64,000 nt of DNA from Hyphomicrobiales bacterium (GCA_900473185.1 UCKU01000005.1:98232-162231), one strand, 5' to 3'; shown: positions 44,263-53,037, numbered from the stretch's first letter. The notes: a model not told the origin generated them from the sequence alone. A program made the numbers and translations.

Positions 44263-44299
44263 ATGTAAACCTTTACATCAGGCATGTAAAGGTTTACAT
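44263..44299. promoter_or_regulatory. mirrored pair of LacI-type operators
   Basis: ATGTAAACCTTTACAT (44263-44278) and ATGTAAAGGTTTACAT (44284-44299) are each palindromes apart from the CC or GG centre, and each is the exact reverse complement of the other. Centres are 21 bases apart, two helical turns. They lie between the ABC operon and the divergent LacI gene and are the obvious binding sites for it. Confidence 0.8.
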
Positions 44300-44308
44300 G
44301 GTGGATTT

Positions 44309-44355
44309 ACACAGACTTGTTGGCAGTCGCCTTTGACCTCCCGACAAGTCTGTGT
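44309..44355. promoter_or_regulatory. long-spaced perfect inverted repeat in the LacI/ABC divergent region
   Basis: ACACAGACTTGT (44309-44320) and ACAAGTCTGTGT (44344-44355) are perfect 12-base reverse complements separated by 23 bases. Either it is an extended binding site for another regulator, or the LacI mRNA leader forms a hairpin there. It sits 35-80 bases upstream of the LacI start. Confidence 0.5.
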
Positions 44356-44390
44356 AGTGTGCGGCGAAGACAGCCCAAGGCAGAGCCCCC

Positions 44391-45422
44391 GTGTCGAATT
44401 CCACGCCCGCAACAATCGAAGACGTCGCCCGGATCGCCGAGGTTTCCATCGCGACGGTTTCGCGGGCAATTCACATGCCCGAAAAGGTGGCCAATTCCAC
44501 GCGCCTGAAGGTCAACCAGGCGATCGCCATCACCGGCTATACGACCAATGCCATGGCGCGCAGCCTGCGGCTCGGTCGTTCGAACATGATCCTGGTCGTG
44601 GCGCCCGATATCGGCGATCCCAACTTTTCCAACATCCTGATCGGCCTGGAAAACGAGGCACGGGCCCATGGCTACGGCGTGCTGATCGGCCATACGCAGA
44701 ACGATGCGCAGCGCGGCCTCGAATATCTGAAATTCTTCAGTTCCAACCAGGCGGCGGGGCTCATCCTTTTCACCGGCATCCTGCCCTTCGGTCATCAGAC
44801 TGTGACGGCGCAACTGCCGCCGAGCGTCGGCGTATTCGAACCCGTCTTCAATGGCGGCATCCCCTATGTCGGCGTTGATGACATCGAGGGCGCCAGGAAG
44901 GCTGTCGACCTGCTTCTCGCGGAGGGACACCGCAAGATCGCCTTCATCGGCGATTCCCGCACCCGCCTCGCCTACAGCCGTCGCCGGCAAGGCTACGATG
45001 CGGGCCTGGACGCCGCCGGCGTGCCGAAAGACACGCGTATCGTGCTGGAAGGCGACGGCACGATCGAGAGCGGCCGCCATGCCGTGGAGCAGCTTTTCAT
45101 GCGCGACACGCTGCCCACCGCCTTCATGTGCGTCAACGACCAGACAGCAATCGGCGTCATGATCGGCCTCAACGCCCGCGGATACAACATCCCCCAGGAT
45201 TTCTCCGTCACCGGCTTTGACGACGTACCACAAGCCGTGTTCATGAGCCCCTCGCTGACGACCATCCGCCAGCCGCGCACGGCAATCGGCAAACAGGCCA
45301 TGGCGCTGCTTCTGGAACTTCTCTCCAACGGCCACCCCGCCGAAACGGAAATCCTGCTGCGGCCGGATCTCGTCGTGCGCAATTCGGTGTCTGCGCCACC
45401 GCGCAACTGGCAGAAGCGATAA
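44391..45422 (+). CDS. LacI-family transcriptional regulator of the ABC sugar operon
   Basis: A 343-residue LacI regulator. The N-terminal helix-turn-helix is TIEDVARIAEVSIATVSRAIHMPEKVANSTRLKVNQAIAITGYTTNAMARSLRLGRSN, followed by a periplasmic-binding-like effector domain (ILVVAPDIGDPNFSNILIGLENEA). It starts with GTG at 44391. Divergent to the ABC cluster with a mirrored operator pair and a second inverted repeat between, so it should repress the importer and itself, with the transported sugar or a derivative as inducer. Confidence 0.92.
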   Translation: MSNSTPATIEDVARIAEVSIATVSRAIHMPEKVANSTRLKVNQAIAITGYTTNAMARSLRLGRSNMILVVAPDIGDPNFSNILIGLENEARAHGYGVLIGHTQNDAQRGLEYLKFFSSNQAAGLILFTGILPFGHQTVTAQLPPSVGVFEPVFNGGIPYVGVDDIEGARKAVDLLLAEGHRKIAFIGDSRTRLAYSRRRQGYDAGLDAAGVPKDTRIVLEGDGTIESGRHAVEQLFMRDTLPTAFMCVNDQTAIGVMIGLNARGYNIPQDFSVTGFDDVPQAVFMSPSLTTIRQPRTAIGKQAMALLLELLSNGHPAETEILLRPDLVVRNSVSAPPRNWQKR

Positions 45423-45434
45423 GCAAGTTGGGTT

Positions 45435-45821
45435 CTAAAGCTGAGCCTCGATAGCCGCCTTGTCGATGACCGACCAGACCTCGAATATCCGGCCGTCCAT
45501 GAACGCGTAGACGACATTCTCCGCAAAGCGCACCCTTCTGCCATTGACCGGCAGACCGAACAGCGTCCCCTTCGGCGTGCAGTCGAAAAGCAGGCGGCTC
45601 GCGATTCGCGGCGGCTCGCAGACCAGCATGCTGATATCGAAGAACAGGTCGGGGATAGCCCGGAAATCGCCTTCGAGCATCTCGCGATAGCCGGAGAGCC
45701 CGATACGCTTGTCATTATAACTGACATCCTCATGCACGAAATTGCCGAGGTTCGGCCAGTTCTGGCTGTTCAGGCAAGCAATATAGCCGCGATAGAGATC
45801 TGGAAGCTCAGGGTCCGTCAT
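45435..45821 (-). CDS. SnoaL-like / NTF2-fold small protein
   Basis: A 128-residue protein with an NTF2-like alpha+beta pattern similar to SnoaL ester-cyclase proteins (DLYRGYIACLNSQNWPNLGNFVHEDVSYN ... RIASRLLFDCTPKGTLFGLPVNGRRVRFAENVVYAFMDGRIFEVWSVID). Small SnoaL-like proteins are mostly of unknown function. The ATG at 45821 has a weak ribosome site. Its stop lies 12 bases from the convergent LacI gene. Not obviously related to sugar metabolism. Confidence 0.78.
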   Translation of the reverse strand: MTDPELPDLYRGYIACLNSQNWPNLGNFVHEDVSYNDKRIGLSGYREMLEGDFRAIPDLFFDISMLVCEPPRIASRLLFDCTPKGTLFGLPVNGRRVRFAENVVYAFMDGRIFEVWSVIDKAAIEAQL

Positions 45822-45903
45822 GGAAACTATCCCCGTTCGTAGGTCGTCGGCCGGAAATTAGGACGGTGAGAGCACTAGACAATGTCGATCCGCGCATAAA
45901 AAA

Positions 45904-45927
45904 GCCGGGGAACTCTCGCTCCCCGGC
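45904..45927. terminator. terminator of the xyl operon
   Basis: Eight-base stem GCCGGGGA / TCCCCGGC with an ACTCTCGC loop, preceded by CATAAAAAA on the plus strand. It lies about 25 bases beyond the xylA stop on the minus strand and gives it a U-rich tail. Confidence 0.8.
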
Positions 45928-45951
45928 CCTCATGAGAAATCAAACCGCCAA

Positions 45952-47262
45952 TCAAACGTAGCGGTTGACGATGTTTTCCAGCAGCTCCTGCTTGCCGGAC
46001 TTCGGCTGCGGGTTGACGTCCTTGCTCTCGACCCACTGTGTGATCTCTTCCAGCGAATATTCGCCGCGGAAGAGCTTCTGTCCCTCAGCCGAATTCCAGC
46101 CGGCATAGCGGTCTGCGAGCGGCTGCGACAGAGCCTTGTCTTCGAGCATCTTGGCAGCAGCCTTCAGGCCGCGGGCGCAGCAATCCATGCCGCCGATATG
46201 GCCGATCAACAGGTCTGCCGGATCGAGCGACTGGCGGCGCAGCTTCGAATCGAAGTTGGTACCGCCCGTCTTGAAGCCGCCGCCCGCCAGGACGTAGTAA
46301 TAGGCCAGAGCCATTTCTGGGACGTTGTTCGGAAACTGGTCGGTATCCCAACCGGACTGGTAGTCGTTACGGTTCATGTCGATGGAGCCGAAGATGCCGA
46401 GCGCATTTGCGAGCGCCAGCTCGTGCTCGAAGGAATGACCGGCGAGGATCGCATGGCCCTGCTCGATGTTGAGTTTCACCTCGTTTTCGAGGCCGTGCTT
46501 CCTAAGGAAGCCGTAGACGGTCGCGACGTCGTAGTCGTACTGATGCTTGGTCGGCTCCTGCGGCTTCGGCTCGATGAGGATCGTGCCCTTGTAACCGATC
46601 TTGTGCTTGTACTCGACAACGAGGTTGAGGAAGCGGCCGAGCTGGTCGAGCTCGCGGCCGATATCGGTGTTGAGCAGGGTTTCATAGCCTTCGCGGCCGC
46701 CCCACAGAACATAGTTTTCGCCGCCGAGCTTCTGCGTGGCGTCGATGCAGGTCTTGACCGTCGCAGCAGCGAAAGCGAAGACATCCGGATCCGGGTTGGT
46801 AGCAGCACCCGACATGTAGCGGCGGTTCGAGAAAAGGTTCGCCGTGCCCCAGAGCAGCTTGGTGCCGGTGGCAGCCTGCTTTTCAGCAAAGTAATCGACG
46901 ATCTCGTTCAGATTCCTAGTGTTTTCGGCAAAATTCTTGCCTTCCGGGCGCACGTCGGCGTCGTGGAAGCAGTAGTAGGGCGCGCCGAGCAGCGAGAAGA
47001 ATTCGAAGGCGACGTCAGCCTTGAGCTTGGCAGCCTTCATCGTGTCTTCGAACCACGGACGCAGGAAGGTCTGGCCACCGAAGGGGTCGCCGCCCGGCCA
47101 GGTGAAGGTATGCCAGTAGGCGACTGCGAAGCGCAGATGGTCTTCCATGCGCTTGCCGAGAACGATTTCGTCCGGCTGGTAGTAACGGAAGGCCAGCGGG
47201 TTGGTGCTGTCAGGGCCTTCGTACTTCACTTTCTGGATATCGCCGAAAAATCCGGTGCTCAT
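45952..47262 (-). CDS. xylA: xylose isomerase
   Basis: A 436-residue class II xylose isomerase converting D-xylose to D-xylulose with two divalent metals. Metal and catalytic residues are visible: [11 protein letters not shown] (catalytic His/Asp), [20 protein letters not shown] (metal Glu), [21 protein letters not shown], and [18 protein letters not shown]. The length is typical of class II. ATG 47262 has AAGGAGAA upstream. Last gene of lacI-xylB-xylA; 177 bases separate it from xylB and contain a palindromic repeat. Confidence 0.97.
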   Translation of the reverse strand: MSTGFFGDIQKVKYEGPDSTNPLAFRYYQPDEIVLGKRMEDHLRFAVAYWHTFTWPGGDPFGGQTFLRPWFEDTMKAAKLKADVAFEFFSLLGAPYYCFHDADVRPEGKNFAENTRNLNEIVDYFAEKQAATGTKLLWGTANLFSNRRYMSGAATNPDPDVFAFAAATVKTCIDATQKLGGENYVLWGGREGYETLLNTDIGRELDQLGRFLNLVVEYKHKIGYKGTILIEPKPQEPTKHQYDYDVATVYGFLRKHGLENEVKLNIEQGHAILAGHSFEHELALANALGIFGSIDMNRNDYQSGWDTDQFPNNVPEMALAYYYVLAGGGFKTGGTNFDSKLRRQSLDPADLLIGHIGGMDCCARGLKAAAKMLEDKALSQPLADRYAGWNSAEGQKLFRGEYSLEEITQWVESKDVNPQPKSGKQELLENIVNRYV

Positions 47263-47311
47263 TTGGGTTCTCCTTGGGTTTGTAGTTCAGTCTTATCGTC
47301 CGTACCTGAAG

Positions 47312-47423
47312 CCCCCTCATCCGAGCCTTCGGGCCAACCCTCCCCAGGGGAGAAGGGGATGAGGCGCCGCCGCAAGTCTCTTCTCCCCGGCGGGGAGAAG
47401 GTGCCGGCAGGCGGATGAGGGGG
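47312..47423. repeat. rhizobial palindromic intergenic mosaic element (RIME-like)
   Basis: A 112-base palindromic unit inside the xylB-xylA gap, bounded by CCCCCTCATCCG and its reverse complement CGGATGAGGGGG, and containing the hairpin TTCTCCCC-GGC-GGGGAGAA and related GGGGAGAAGG strings. This type of mosaic is common between genes in Rhizobium. It lies within an operon and may form an RNA hairpin that affects processing or the xylB/xylA ratio. A related GC-rich hairpin occurs at the right edge of the window. Confidence 0.7.
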
Positions 47424-47439
47424 CCGCCGGCTTCAGTTC

Positions 47440-48894
47440 TCAATGCGCCAGCGACTTGATCGCCGGGTAGACGGAGCGGTAGCGCTTGTAGGCATCTTCA
47501 TAGGCGCCGCTCAGTGCGGCGACCGGCTCGATCGTGCCGGCCGTGACCGGCGGCGTGCAGACGGCAACCGGATCAGCACCCGTTGCCGCAATCAGGCCGA
47601 GGCGGGCAGCACCGAAGGCAGCACCGAAATCGCCATCTGCAGGCAAGTCGACGGGAACGCCGAGCGCGGTCGCGATTGAGGCCAGCCAGTAGCGCGAACG
47701 CGAACCGCCGCCGATCGCCGTGACCCGGGAAATATCTGTGCCAGCGGAACGCAGCGCTTCGAGATTGTCGCGGATCGCAAAGGAGACGCCTTCGAGCACG
47801 GCCTGCGTCAGCACCACACGGCTGCTTTCATGCTCGAGACCGATAAAGGCGCCGCGAATGACAGCATCATTGTGCGGCGTGCGCTCGCCCGAGAGATAAG
47901 GCAGGAAGGTGACGCCGGTCGGAGCCTTCAGGCTTTCACCGAGTTCGCCGGTGAGATCGGCAGCCGACTTTCCGGTGACCGAAGAATGCCAGTTCAATGC
48001 ATCGGTCGCCGACAGGATGACGCCCATCTGGTGCCAGGTATTCGGCAGCGCATGGCAGAAGGCATGCACGGCGCTTTCCGGCTTCGGCAGGTAGGCGGCG
48101 TTTGCAGCAAAGAGAACGCCAGACGTGCCGAGCGAAACGAAGGCGGCGCCATCGCTGACCGTGCCCATGCCGCAGGCCGAAGCCGCATTGTCGCCAGCAC
48201 CACCGGCAACGACGACATCGCCGGAAATGCCCCAGGCCGAAGCGAGTTCGGCACGCAGCTTGCCGCCCTGCTCGGTGCCTTCGACAAGCGTCGGCATCTG
48301 CTTTTCATCGAGGTTGGTCGCAGCCAGAAGCTCGGATGACCAGGCGCGCTTGCCGGTATCGAGCCAGGACGTGCCGGCGGAGTCGGACATCTCAGAGATA
48401 TGTTCGCCCGTCAGCCAGAGGCGCAGATAGTCCTTAGGCAGCAGCACCTTGGCGACCTTGGCGAAAATCTCGGGCTCGTTCTTGGCGACCCAGGCAAGCT
48501 TCGGCGCGGTGAAGCCCGGGAATACAATATTGCCGGTCAGCTTGCGGAAACGCGGATCTGCATCGAGCGCGGCAGCCTCGATATAGGAGCGCGTGTCGTT
48601 CCAGAGAATGCAGGGGCGCAGCACCTTATCGGAGGCGTCGAGCAGAGTCGCGCCGTGCATCTGGCCGGAGAGGCCGATACCCTTGACGGCAGCAAGCTCC
48701 TTCGGATGCTTGGCCTTGAGGCCGGCAACAGCCTCTTCCGTGGCGCGCACCCAATGGGCCGGTTCCTGTTCGGACCAACCGGAATGCGGACGCGAGACGT
48801 CGAGCGAACCATTGGCGGAGCCGATGATCTTCTGATCGCCGTCGATCAGCATCGCCTTGACGCCCGAAGTTCCGAGATCGAGACCCAGATACAT
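47440..48894 (-). CDS. xylB: xylulokinase
   Basis: A 484-residue FGGY carbohydrate kinase phosphorylating D-xylulose. Signatures: LGLDLGTSGVKAMLID (phosphate-binding loop), GLSGQMHGATLLD, NDTRS and the ATP-binding end AIGGGSRSRYWLASIATALGVPVDLP. ATG 48894 with AAAGGGAGAA upstream. It follows the LacI gene by 21 bases and leads into xylA, making a complete xylose-to-xylulose 5-phosphate pathway. Confidence 0.96.
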   Translation of the reverse strand: MYLGLDLGTSGVKAMLIDGDQKIIGSANGSLDVSRPHSGWSEQEPAHWVRATEEAVAGLKAKHPKELAAVKGIGLSGQMHGATLLDASDKVLRPCILWNDTRSYIEAAALDADPRFRKLTGNIVFPGFTAPKLAWVAKNEPEIFAKVAKVLLPKDYLRLWLTGEHISEMSDSAGTSWLDTGKRAWSSELLAATNLDEKQMPTLVEGTEQGGKLRAELASAWGISGDVVVAGGAGDNAASACGMGTVSDGAAFVSLGTSGVLFAANAAYLPKPESAVHAFCHALPNTWHQMGVILSATDALNWHSSVTGKSAADLTGELGESLKAPTGVTFLPYLSGERTPHNDAVIRGAFIGLEHESSRVVLTQAVLEGVSFAIRDNLEALRSAGTDISRVTAIGGGSRSRYWLASIATALGVPVDLPADGDFGAAFGAARLGLIAATGADPVAVCTPPVTAGTIEPVAALSGAYEDAYKRYRSVYPAIKSLAH

Positions 48895-48915
48895 GTGGTA
48901 TTTCTCCCTTTGCCG

Positions 48916-49941
48916 TTACGGCAGATTGTCTTTCAGGAATATGTCGAGGCGAATGCGCTCCTGCGCGTCGATGACCGCTAGCCCGTCCGCCTTTGCCTTG
49001 AGGACGCGGATCGCGCTACGCACCTCATGACCGGCATCCTGATTGAGGATTGCGTCGATAGTGCCGTCGAGAAGGGCAGCGCGCGTATGCGCCGTCAATT
49101 CATGGGCAATCACTGTCAGCGCCCTGTCGACAGCCTTTTCCTTGAGCGCCCGGATCAGACCACGATTACCGGCACCGAGGCTGTAAATGCCGATGATGCC
49201 GTCGTTCTTCCCAAGCGCATCGGCAATCAGCATGTGCGCGACTTCAGGGTCGTCCCGGCCTTCGAGAACCGATAATAGATGCAGCGCCGGAAACTCCTGG
49301 GCCATGACGGCGGCGAAGCCCTCCAGCCGTTCGCGATGGTCGCGTACCAGCATGGAGCCGGCCAGAATGGCGATCTCGCCCTTGGCGCCGCCGAGGAAGC
49401 GTCCGAGCAGGCGGGCAGCGGTGCGCCCTGCCGCAATATTGTCGACGCCGGCATAGTGGTGGCGCAGCGAACCCGTCAGATCGGAAACGAGCGTGACGAC
49501 CGGAATGCCATCTTTCACCAATCGGTCGACGGCGGCGCGCACATCGGGTGCGTCGGTCGCGACAAGCGCGACGCCGGAGGGCTTTTCGGCAGCCACCGTT
49601 TCCAGCTCACGCACCAGCGCTTGCGGATCGAAGGCCGGCACCTCGACGATGCGGATATCCGTGCGCTCGGTCGCCGAACGCGCGATGGCCGCACGAATTT
49701 CGGCATTCAGCCCATGCATGAAGGAATTGTCGCTGGCAGGCAGGATGAACGTCAGCGGATAGACACGGCCCTTGGCAAGGTTTGCAGCAGCCACGTCGCG
49801 CACATAGCCCAGATCGCGGATGGCGGTTTCGACCTTCTCCCGCGTCACATGGCGTACGCCCGGCCGCTGGTTCAGAACCCGATCCACGGTCGCAAGACTG
49901 ACGCCCGCCGCAGCGGCGATATCATGAACGGTTGGCCTCAT
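48916..49941 (-). CDS. LacI-family regulator of the xyl operon
   Basis: A 341-residue LacI regulator (TVHDIAAAAGVSLATVDRVLNQRPGVRHVTREKVETAIRDLGYVRDVAAANLAKGR then a sugar-binding-type effector domain LTFILPASDNSFMHGLNAEIR). The TVDRVLN variant recognition helix differs from the usual TVSRVLN. ATG 49941 follows AGGAGG; a GTG one codon earlier is also possible. It is cotranscribed with xylB and xylA, so it is likely the xylose-responsive repressor, though no XylR of the ROK type is present. Confidence 0.9.
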   Translation of the reverse strand: MRPTVHDIAAAAGVSLATVDRVLNQRPGVRHVTREKVETAIRDLGYVRDVAAANLAKGRVYPLTFILPASDNSFMHGLNAEIRAAIARSATERTDIRIVEVPAFDPQALVRELETVAAEKPSGVALVATDAPDVRAAVDRLVKDGIPVVTLVSDLTGSLRHHYAGVDNIAAGRTAARLLGRFLGGAKGEIAILAGSMLVRDHRERLEGFAAVMAQEFPALHLLSVLEGRDDPEVAHMLIADALGKNDGIIGIYSLGAGNRGLIRALKEKAVDRALTVIAHELTAHTRAALLDGTIDAILNQDAGHEVRSAIRVLKAKADGLAVIDAQERIRLDIFLKDNLP

Positions 49942-49973
49942 CACTCCTCCTGGACGAGACCATTAGCGCCAAA

Positions 49974-49993
49974 TTTGATGTACGTAAATCAAA
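49974..49993. promoter_or_regulatory. candidate operator of the xyl operon
   Basis: TTTGATGTACGTAAATCAAA is a 20-base near-perfect palindrome (one mismatched pair), 33 bases upstream of the LacI start. It is well placed for autoregulation of the lacI-xylB-xylA operon. No second copy was found between xylB and xylA. Confidence 0.65.
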
Positions 49994-50055
49994 AAATGCG
50001 CAACCCGGAAAACACCCTGTTCAACGGAACTGAAACCACCCGTGCAGAAAAACAA

Positions 50056-50079
50056 AAAGGCCCTCCGAAGAGGGCCTTT
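50056..50079. terminator. terminator at the end of the efflux operon
   Basis: A perfect ten-base stem AAAGGCCCTC / GAGGGCCTTT with a CGAA loop, preceded by ACAAA on the plus strand. It is 21 bases past the emrB-type gene stop on the minus strand and about 110 bases upstream of the LacI gene. Confidence 0.85.
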
Positions 50080-50099
50080 CTTGCAATGACGGCCGGAGG

Positions 50100-51701
50100 T
50101 CAGTGGCCGCCACCGCCTCCCCCGCCGCCTTGCGGCGCGGGTTTTTTGATCATGAAGACGCCAAGGACCATTGCCAGGAAAAGCACAGTCAGCATCAGGA
50201 AAATGTCGCCGAACGAAAGGATCATCGCCTGTTTGGTAGCCAAGCCGACCATCTGCTTGACTGCAACATTCGCACCATCCAGACCCCAATTGTTGAAGTT
50301 GTTGGTCATGTTGTTCATCTGGTCGATCGCAGCCGTGTTGCCCCAGTGCACGTTTTCACGCAGACGCTCGTAGTGCACGTCCTGTCGGGTGGTCAGCACG
50401 GTGTTGATAACAGCAAGACCGACGGCGCCGCCGAGATTACGCGTCAGGTTGAAGAGGCCGGATGCGCCGCGGATACGCTGCGGCGACAGGGTGCCAAGCG
50501 CTATGTTGTTGATAGGCACCATGCACATCATCAGGCCGAAGCCGCGCAGGATCTGCGGGATGAAGAGCTCGTAGAAGTCCCAGTCCTGCGTCAGATGCGT
50601 CATGATGTAGGTGCCGGCCGCAAAGCTCACGAAACCGATCGCCATCATGAAACGCAGGTCGAGTTTCGTCGACAGCCGGCCCGCAATCGGCGCGGTGAAG
50701 AACATCGCAAGGCCCGACACGAACATCGTCTCGCCGATCATCTGCGAATCGTAGCCGCGGATACGGCCGAGATAGACGGGATAGATATAGGTGAGCCCGT
50801 AAAGGCCGATGCCCATGACGAAGGAGAACACTGAACCAAAGGCGAAATTGCGGTTGGCAAAGGCCGTGAGATCGACGACCGGGAATTCCACCGTGAAAGC
50901 CCGGTAGAAAAAGACGACACAGGCGACAGCGGAGGCAACGGCGCCGATGACGATGGAGCTGTCGTTGAACCAATCGTTCGAATTGCCTTCCTCAAGCACA
51001 TATTCCAGCGAGCCGAGAAAGATGCCCATGGCGAACAGACCGTACCAGTCGAACTTCTTGAAGAGCGACAGTTCCGGCTTGTCGAAATCGATGAAATTCC
51101 AGGTGATGATCGTGACGATGATACCGGGCACGATATTGACCAGGAACAGCCAGTGCCAGGAGAAGGCATGGCTCAGGTAACCGCCAACCGTCGGGCCTAT
51201 GGTCGGCGCCAGCGTGGCGATGAGGCCAATGATCGGCGAGACGATCGCACGCTTCGATGGCGGGAAGATCGTGAAGGCGGCCGCGAAGACCGAGGGGATC
51301 ATGCCCCCGCCGATGAAGCCCTGAATGACACGGTAGACGATCATCTGGTCGATGTTCGTCGCCGTTGCGGCGAGCGCGCTCGCCATGGTGAAACCGGCAG
51401 CCGAGATTGCGAAGAGATACCGTGTCGAGATGATACGCGCCAGCGTGCCCGACAGCGGGATCATGATGACTTCCGCGATCAGATAGGCAGTTTGCACCCA
51501 GCCGATTTCATCGCTACCGGCAGACAGGCCTGCCTGGATTTCGGCGAGCGAAGCGGAGACGATCTGAATGTCGAGGATCGACATGAACATGCCGAGCACC
51601 ATCGCGAAGAAAGCGATGAGCCTTTTGGGATCCATGCGATCGGCGGCATGCGCAGGCGCTGCCGGGATCGAACCTGCCGTTGCTGTCGCGCTCCCGGCCA
51701 T
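50100..51701 (-). CDS. EmrB/QacA-type multidrug efflux permease (DHA2, 14 helices)
   Basis: A 533-residue MFS transporter of the DHA2 class, with about fourteen helices. Family motifs: LDIQIVSASLAEIQAGL (motif D1), WVQTAYLIAEVIMIPLSGTLA and GGGMIPSVFAAAF plus IGPTVGGYLSHAFSWHWLFLVNI (motif C-like antiporter signature). The C-terminus has a short glycine-rich tail (PAPQGGGGGGGGH). ATG 51701 with GGCGGAGG upstream. It follows the HlyD-type gene by 22 bases; together they form a TolC-dependent tripartite efflux pump. Substrates are not known. Confidence 0.94.
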   Translation of the reverse strand: MAGSATATAGSIPAAPAHAADRMDPKRLIAFFAMVLGMFMSILDIQIVSASLAEIQAGLSAGSDEIGWVQTAYLIAEVIMIPLSGTLARIISTRYLFAISAAGFTMASALAATATNIDQMIVYRVIQGFIGGGMIPSVFAAAFTIFPPSKRAIVSPIIGLIATLAPTIGPTVGGYLSHAFSWHWLFLVNIVPGIIVTIITWNFIDFDKPELSLFKKFDWYGLFAMGIFLGSLEYVLEEGNSNDWFNDSSIVIGAVASAVACVVFFYRAFTVEFPVVDLTAFANRNFAFGSVFSFVMGIGLYGLTYIYPVYLGRIRGYDSQMIGETMFVSGLAMFFTAPIAGRLSTKLDLRFMMAIGFVSFAAGTYIMTHLTQDWDFYELFIPQILRGFGLMMCMVPINNIALGTLSPQRIRGASGLFNLTRNLGGAVGLAVINTVLTTRQDVHYERLRENVHWGNTAAIDQMNNMTNNFNNWGLDGANVAVKQMVGLATKQAMILSFGDIFLMLTVLFLAMVLGVFMIKKPAPQGGGGGGGGH

Positions 51702-51723
51702 GGGACTACCTCCGCCCTAAGGC

Positions 51724-52932
51724 TTACTTCACCGGTGCCGTGCGGGTATCGACATCGACGACGACGCTGAGACCGGCGCGCAGGCGGCCGCTATCGAGCG
51801 CATCCTGCGGCAGGGCGATGCGAACCGGCACGCGCTGGATGATCTTGGTGAAATTACCCGTCGCATTTTCCGGCGGCAGCATCGAGAAGACCGAGCCGGA
51901 GGCCGGCGCGATCGATTCAACGGTGCCGACAACAGGATAATCGCTATAGGCATCGACATGGACGTTCACCTTCGAGCCGGCGACGAGATGCTGGATCTGC
52001 GTTTCCTTGAAGTTGGCGTCGATATAGAGCTGGCGGGTCGGCACGAGCGCCATCAGCCGCTGGCCGGGCGAGACAAGATCGCCTTCCTGAACCGAACGGT
52101 TGCCGACGACGCCGTCATAGGGTGCCTTCAGCACCGTGAAGGAAAGGTCGCGGGCTGCCTTGTCGCGCTGGATTTCCAGCGTGCGGACGGAACCCTCGGC
52201 TTCCTTGCGCTGGGCTTCGAGGATAGCAATGTTGGCCTGGGCAGCAACGATATTGGCATCGCCGCCGGCAAGATTTGCCTTCGCCTGATCGAGAGCCGTA
52301 TTCGCATCATCGAGATCTGCAGTGGTGCCGACCGACTTCGCCTGCAGGTCGCTCTGGCGCTTCTGCTTGATCTCCGCGCCGCGCACGGTGGCTTCAAGGG
52401 CAGTCTTCTGGGCCTGGGCCTGCACGAGGCTCGCCTTGGCGCCTTCGATCTGCGCATCGATGCGGCTGAGCGACAGTTGCTCGGTTTCGATCTGGGCATT
52501 GGCTTGGTCGAGGGCGTTCTGGTAGTCGCCCTTATCAAGGGTAGCGAGAACATCGCCTGCCTTGACTTCCTGGTTGGCGACAACATTCACCTTCGCGACA
52601 TAGCCGGTGACCTTCGGCGAGATCGTCGCGATATCGCCTTCGATATAGGCGTCGTCGGTCGACACCATGAAGCGGCCATTGGTCCACCAGTCGTAGCCAT
52701 ACCAGCCGGCGCCGGCGAGAAAAGCGAGCACGACGACGGGCAGCACGAAGCTGCGGCGCTTCTTCGGGGCAGATGGTGCCGGCGCGACAGCAGGCGCGGA
52801 CTGCGCGGGAGCCGTCTGCGGTGCCTCGGCCTTCGGAGCCTCAACGGGAACCACGGTTTCCGCTTTTGTCTCTTCGGCACCGGCATTTTCGCTGACGATG
52901 CGCGCGACGTTGCTTTTCTGGTTTGTCGACAT
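51724..52932 (-). CDS. EmrA/HlyD-family membrane fusion protein
   Basis: A 402-residue periplasmic adaptor with an N-terminal disordered Ala/Pro region, one membrane helix (SFVLPVVVLAFLAGAGWYGYDWW), a lipoyl-like hybrid motif (VSTDDAYIEGDIATISPKVTGYVAKVNVVANQEVKAGDVLATLD), coiled-coil segments rich in Glu/Gln/Ala, and a beta-barrel end (APASGSVFSMLPPENATGNFTKI). It links the EmrB-type permease to an outer-membrane channel. ATG 52932. Its promoter and operators sit directly in front. Confidence 0.94.
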   Translation of the reverse strand: MSTNQKSNVARIVSENAGAEETKAETVVPVEAPKAEAPQTAPAQSAPAVAPAPSAPKKRRSFVLPVVVLAFLAGAGWYGYDWWTNGRFMVSTDDAYIEGDIATISPKVTGYVAKVNVVANQEVKAGDVLATLDKGDYQNALDQANAQIETEQLSLSRIDAQIEGAKASLVQAQAQKTALEATVRGAEIKQKRQSDLQAKSVGTTADLDDANTALDQAKANLAGGDANIVAAQANIAILEAQRKEAEGSVRTLEIQRDKAARDLSFTVLKAPYDGVVGNRSVQEGDLVSPGQRLMALVPTRQLYIDANFKETQIQHLVAGSKVNVHVDAYSDYPVVGTVESIAPASGSVFSMLPPENATGNFTKIIQRVPVRIALPQDALDSGRLRAGLSVVVDVDTRTAPVK

Positions 52933-52964
52933 GGACAGGCTACCGATCTGGAGTAAAATAATCG

Positions 52965-53037
52965 AACTGAACGGTTCGGTTCAGTTGACATAAAGGGTTT
53001 TTGACATCATATCAAGATGCATAGAACCAATCGGTTC
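52965..53037. promoter_or_regulatory. efflux/TetR divergent regulatory region with two dyads and an emrA promoter
   Basis: On the minus strand, TTGATA (53010-53015) and TATGTC (52987-52992) with a 17-base spacer form a good promoter for the efflux genes. Immediately downstream is a dyad AACTGAAC-N6-GTTCAGTT (52965-52986), placed to block transcription. A second dyad GAACC-AATC-GGTTC lies at 53024-53037, upstream of the -35. Both share the GAAC...GTTC half-sites. The divergent TetR gene starts at 53085, so these are likely its operators. Confidence 0.7.
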
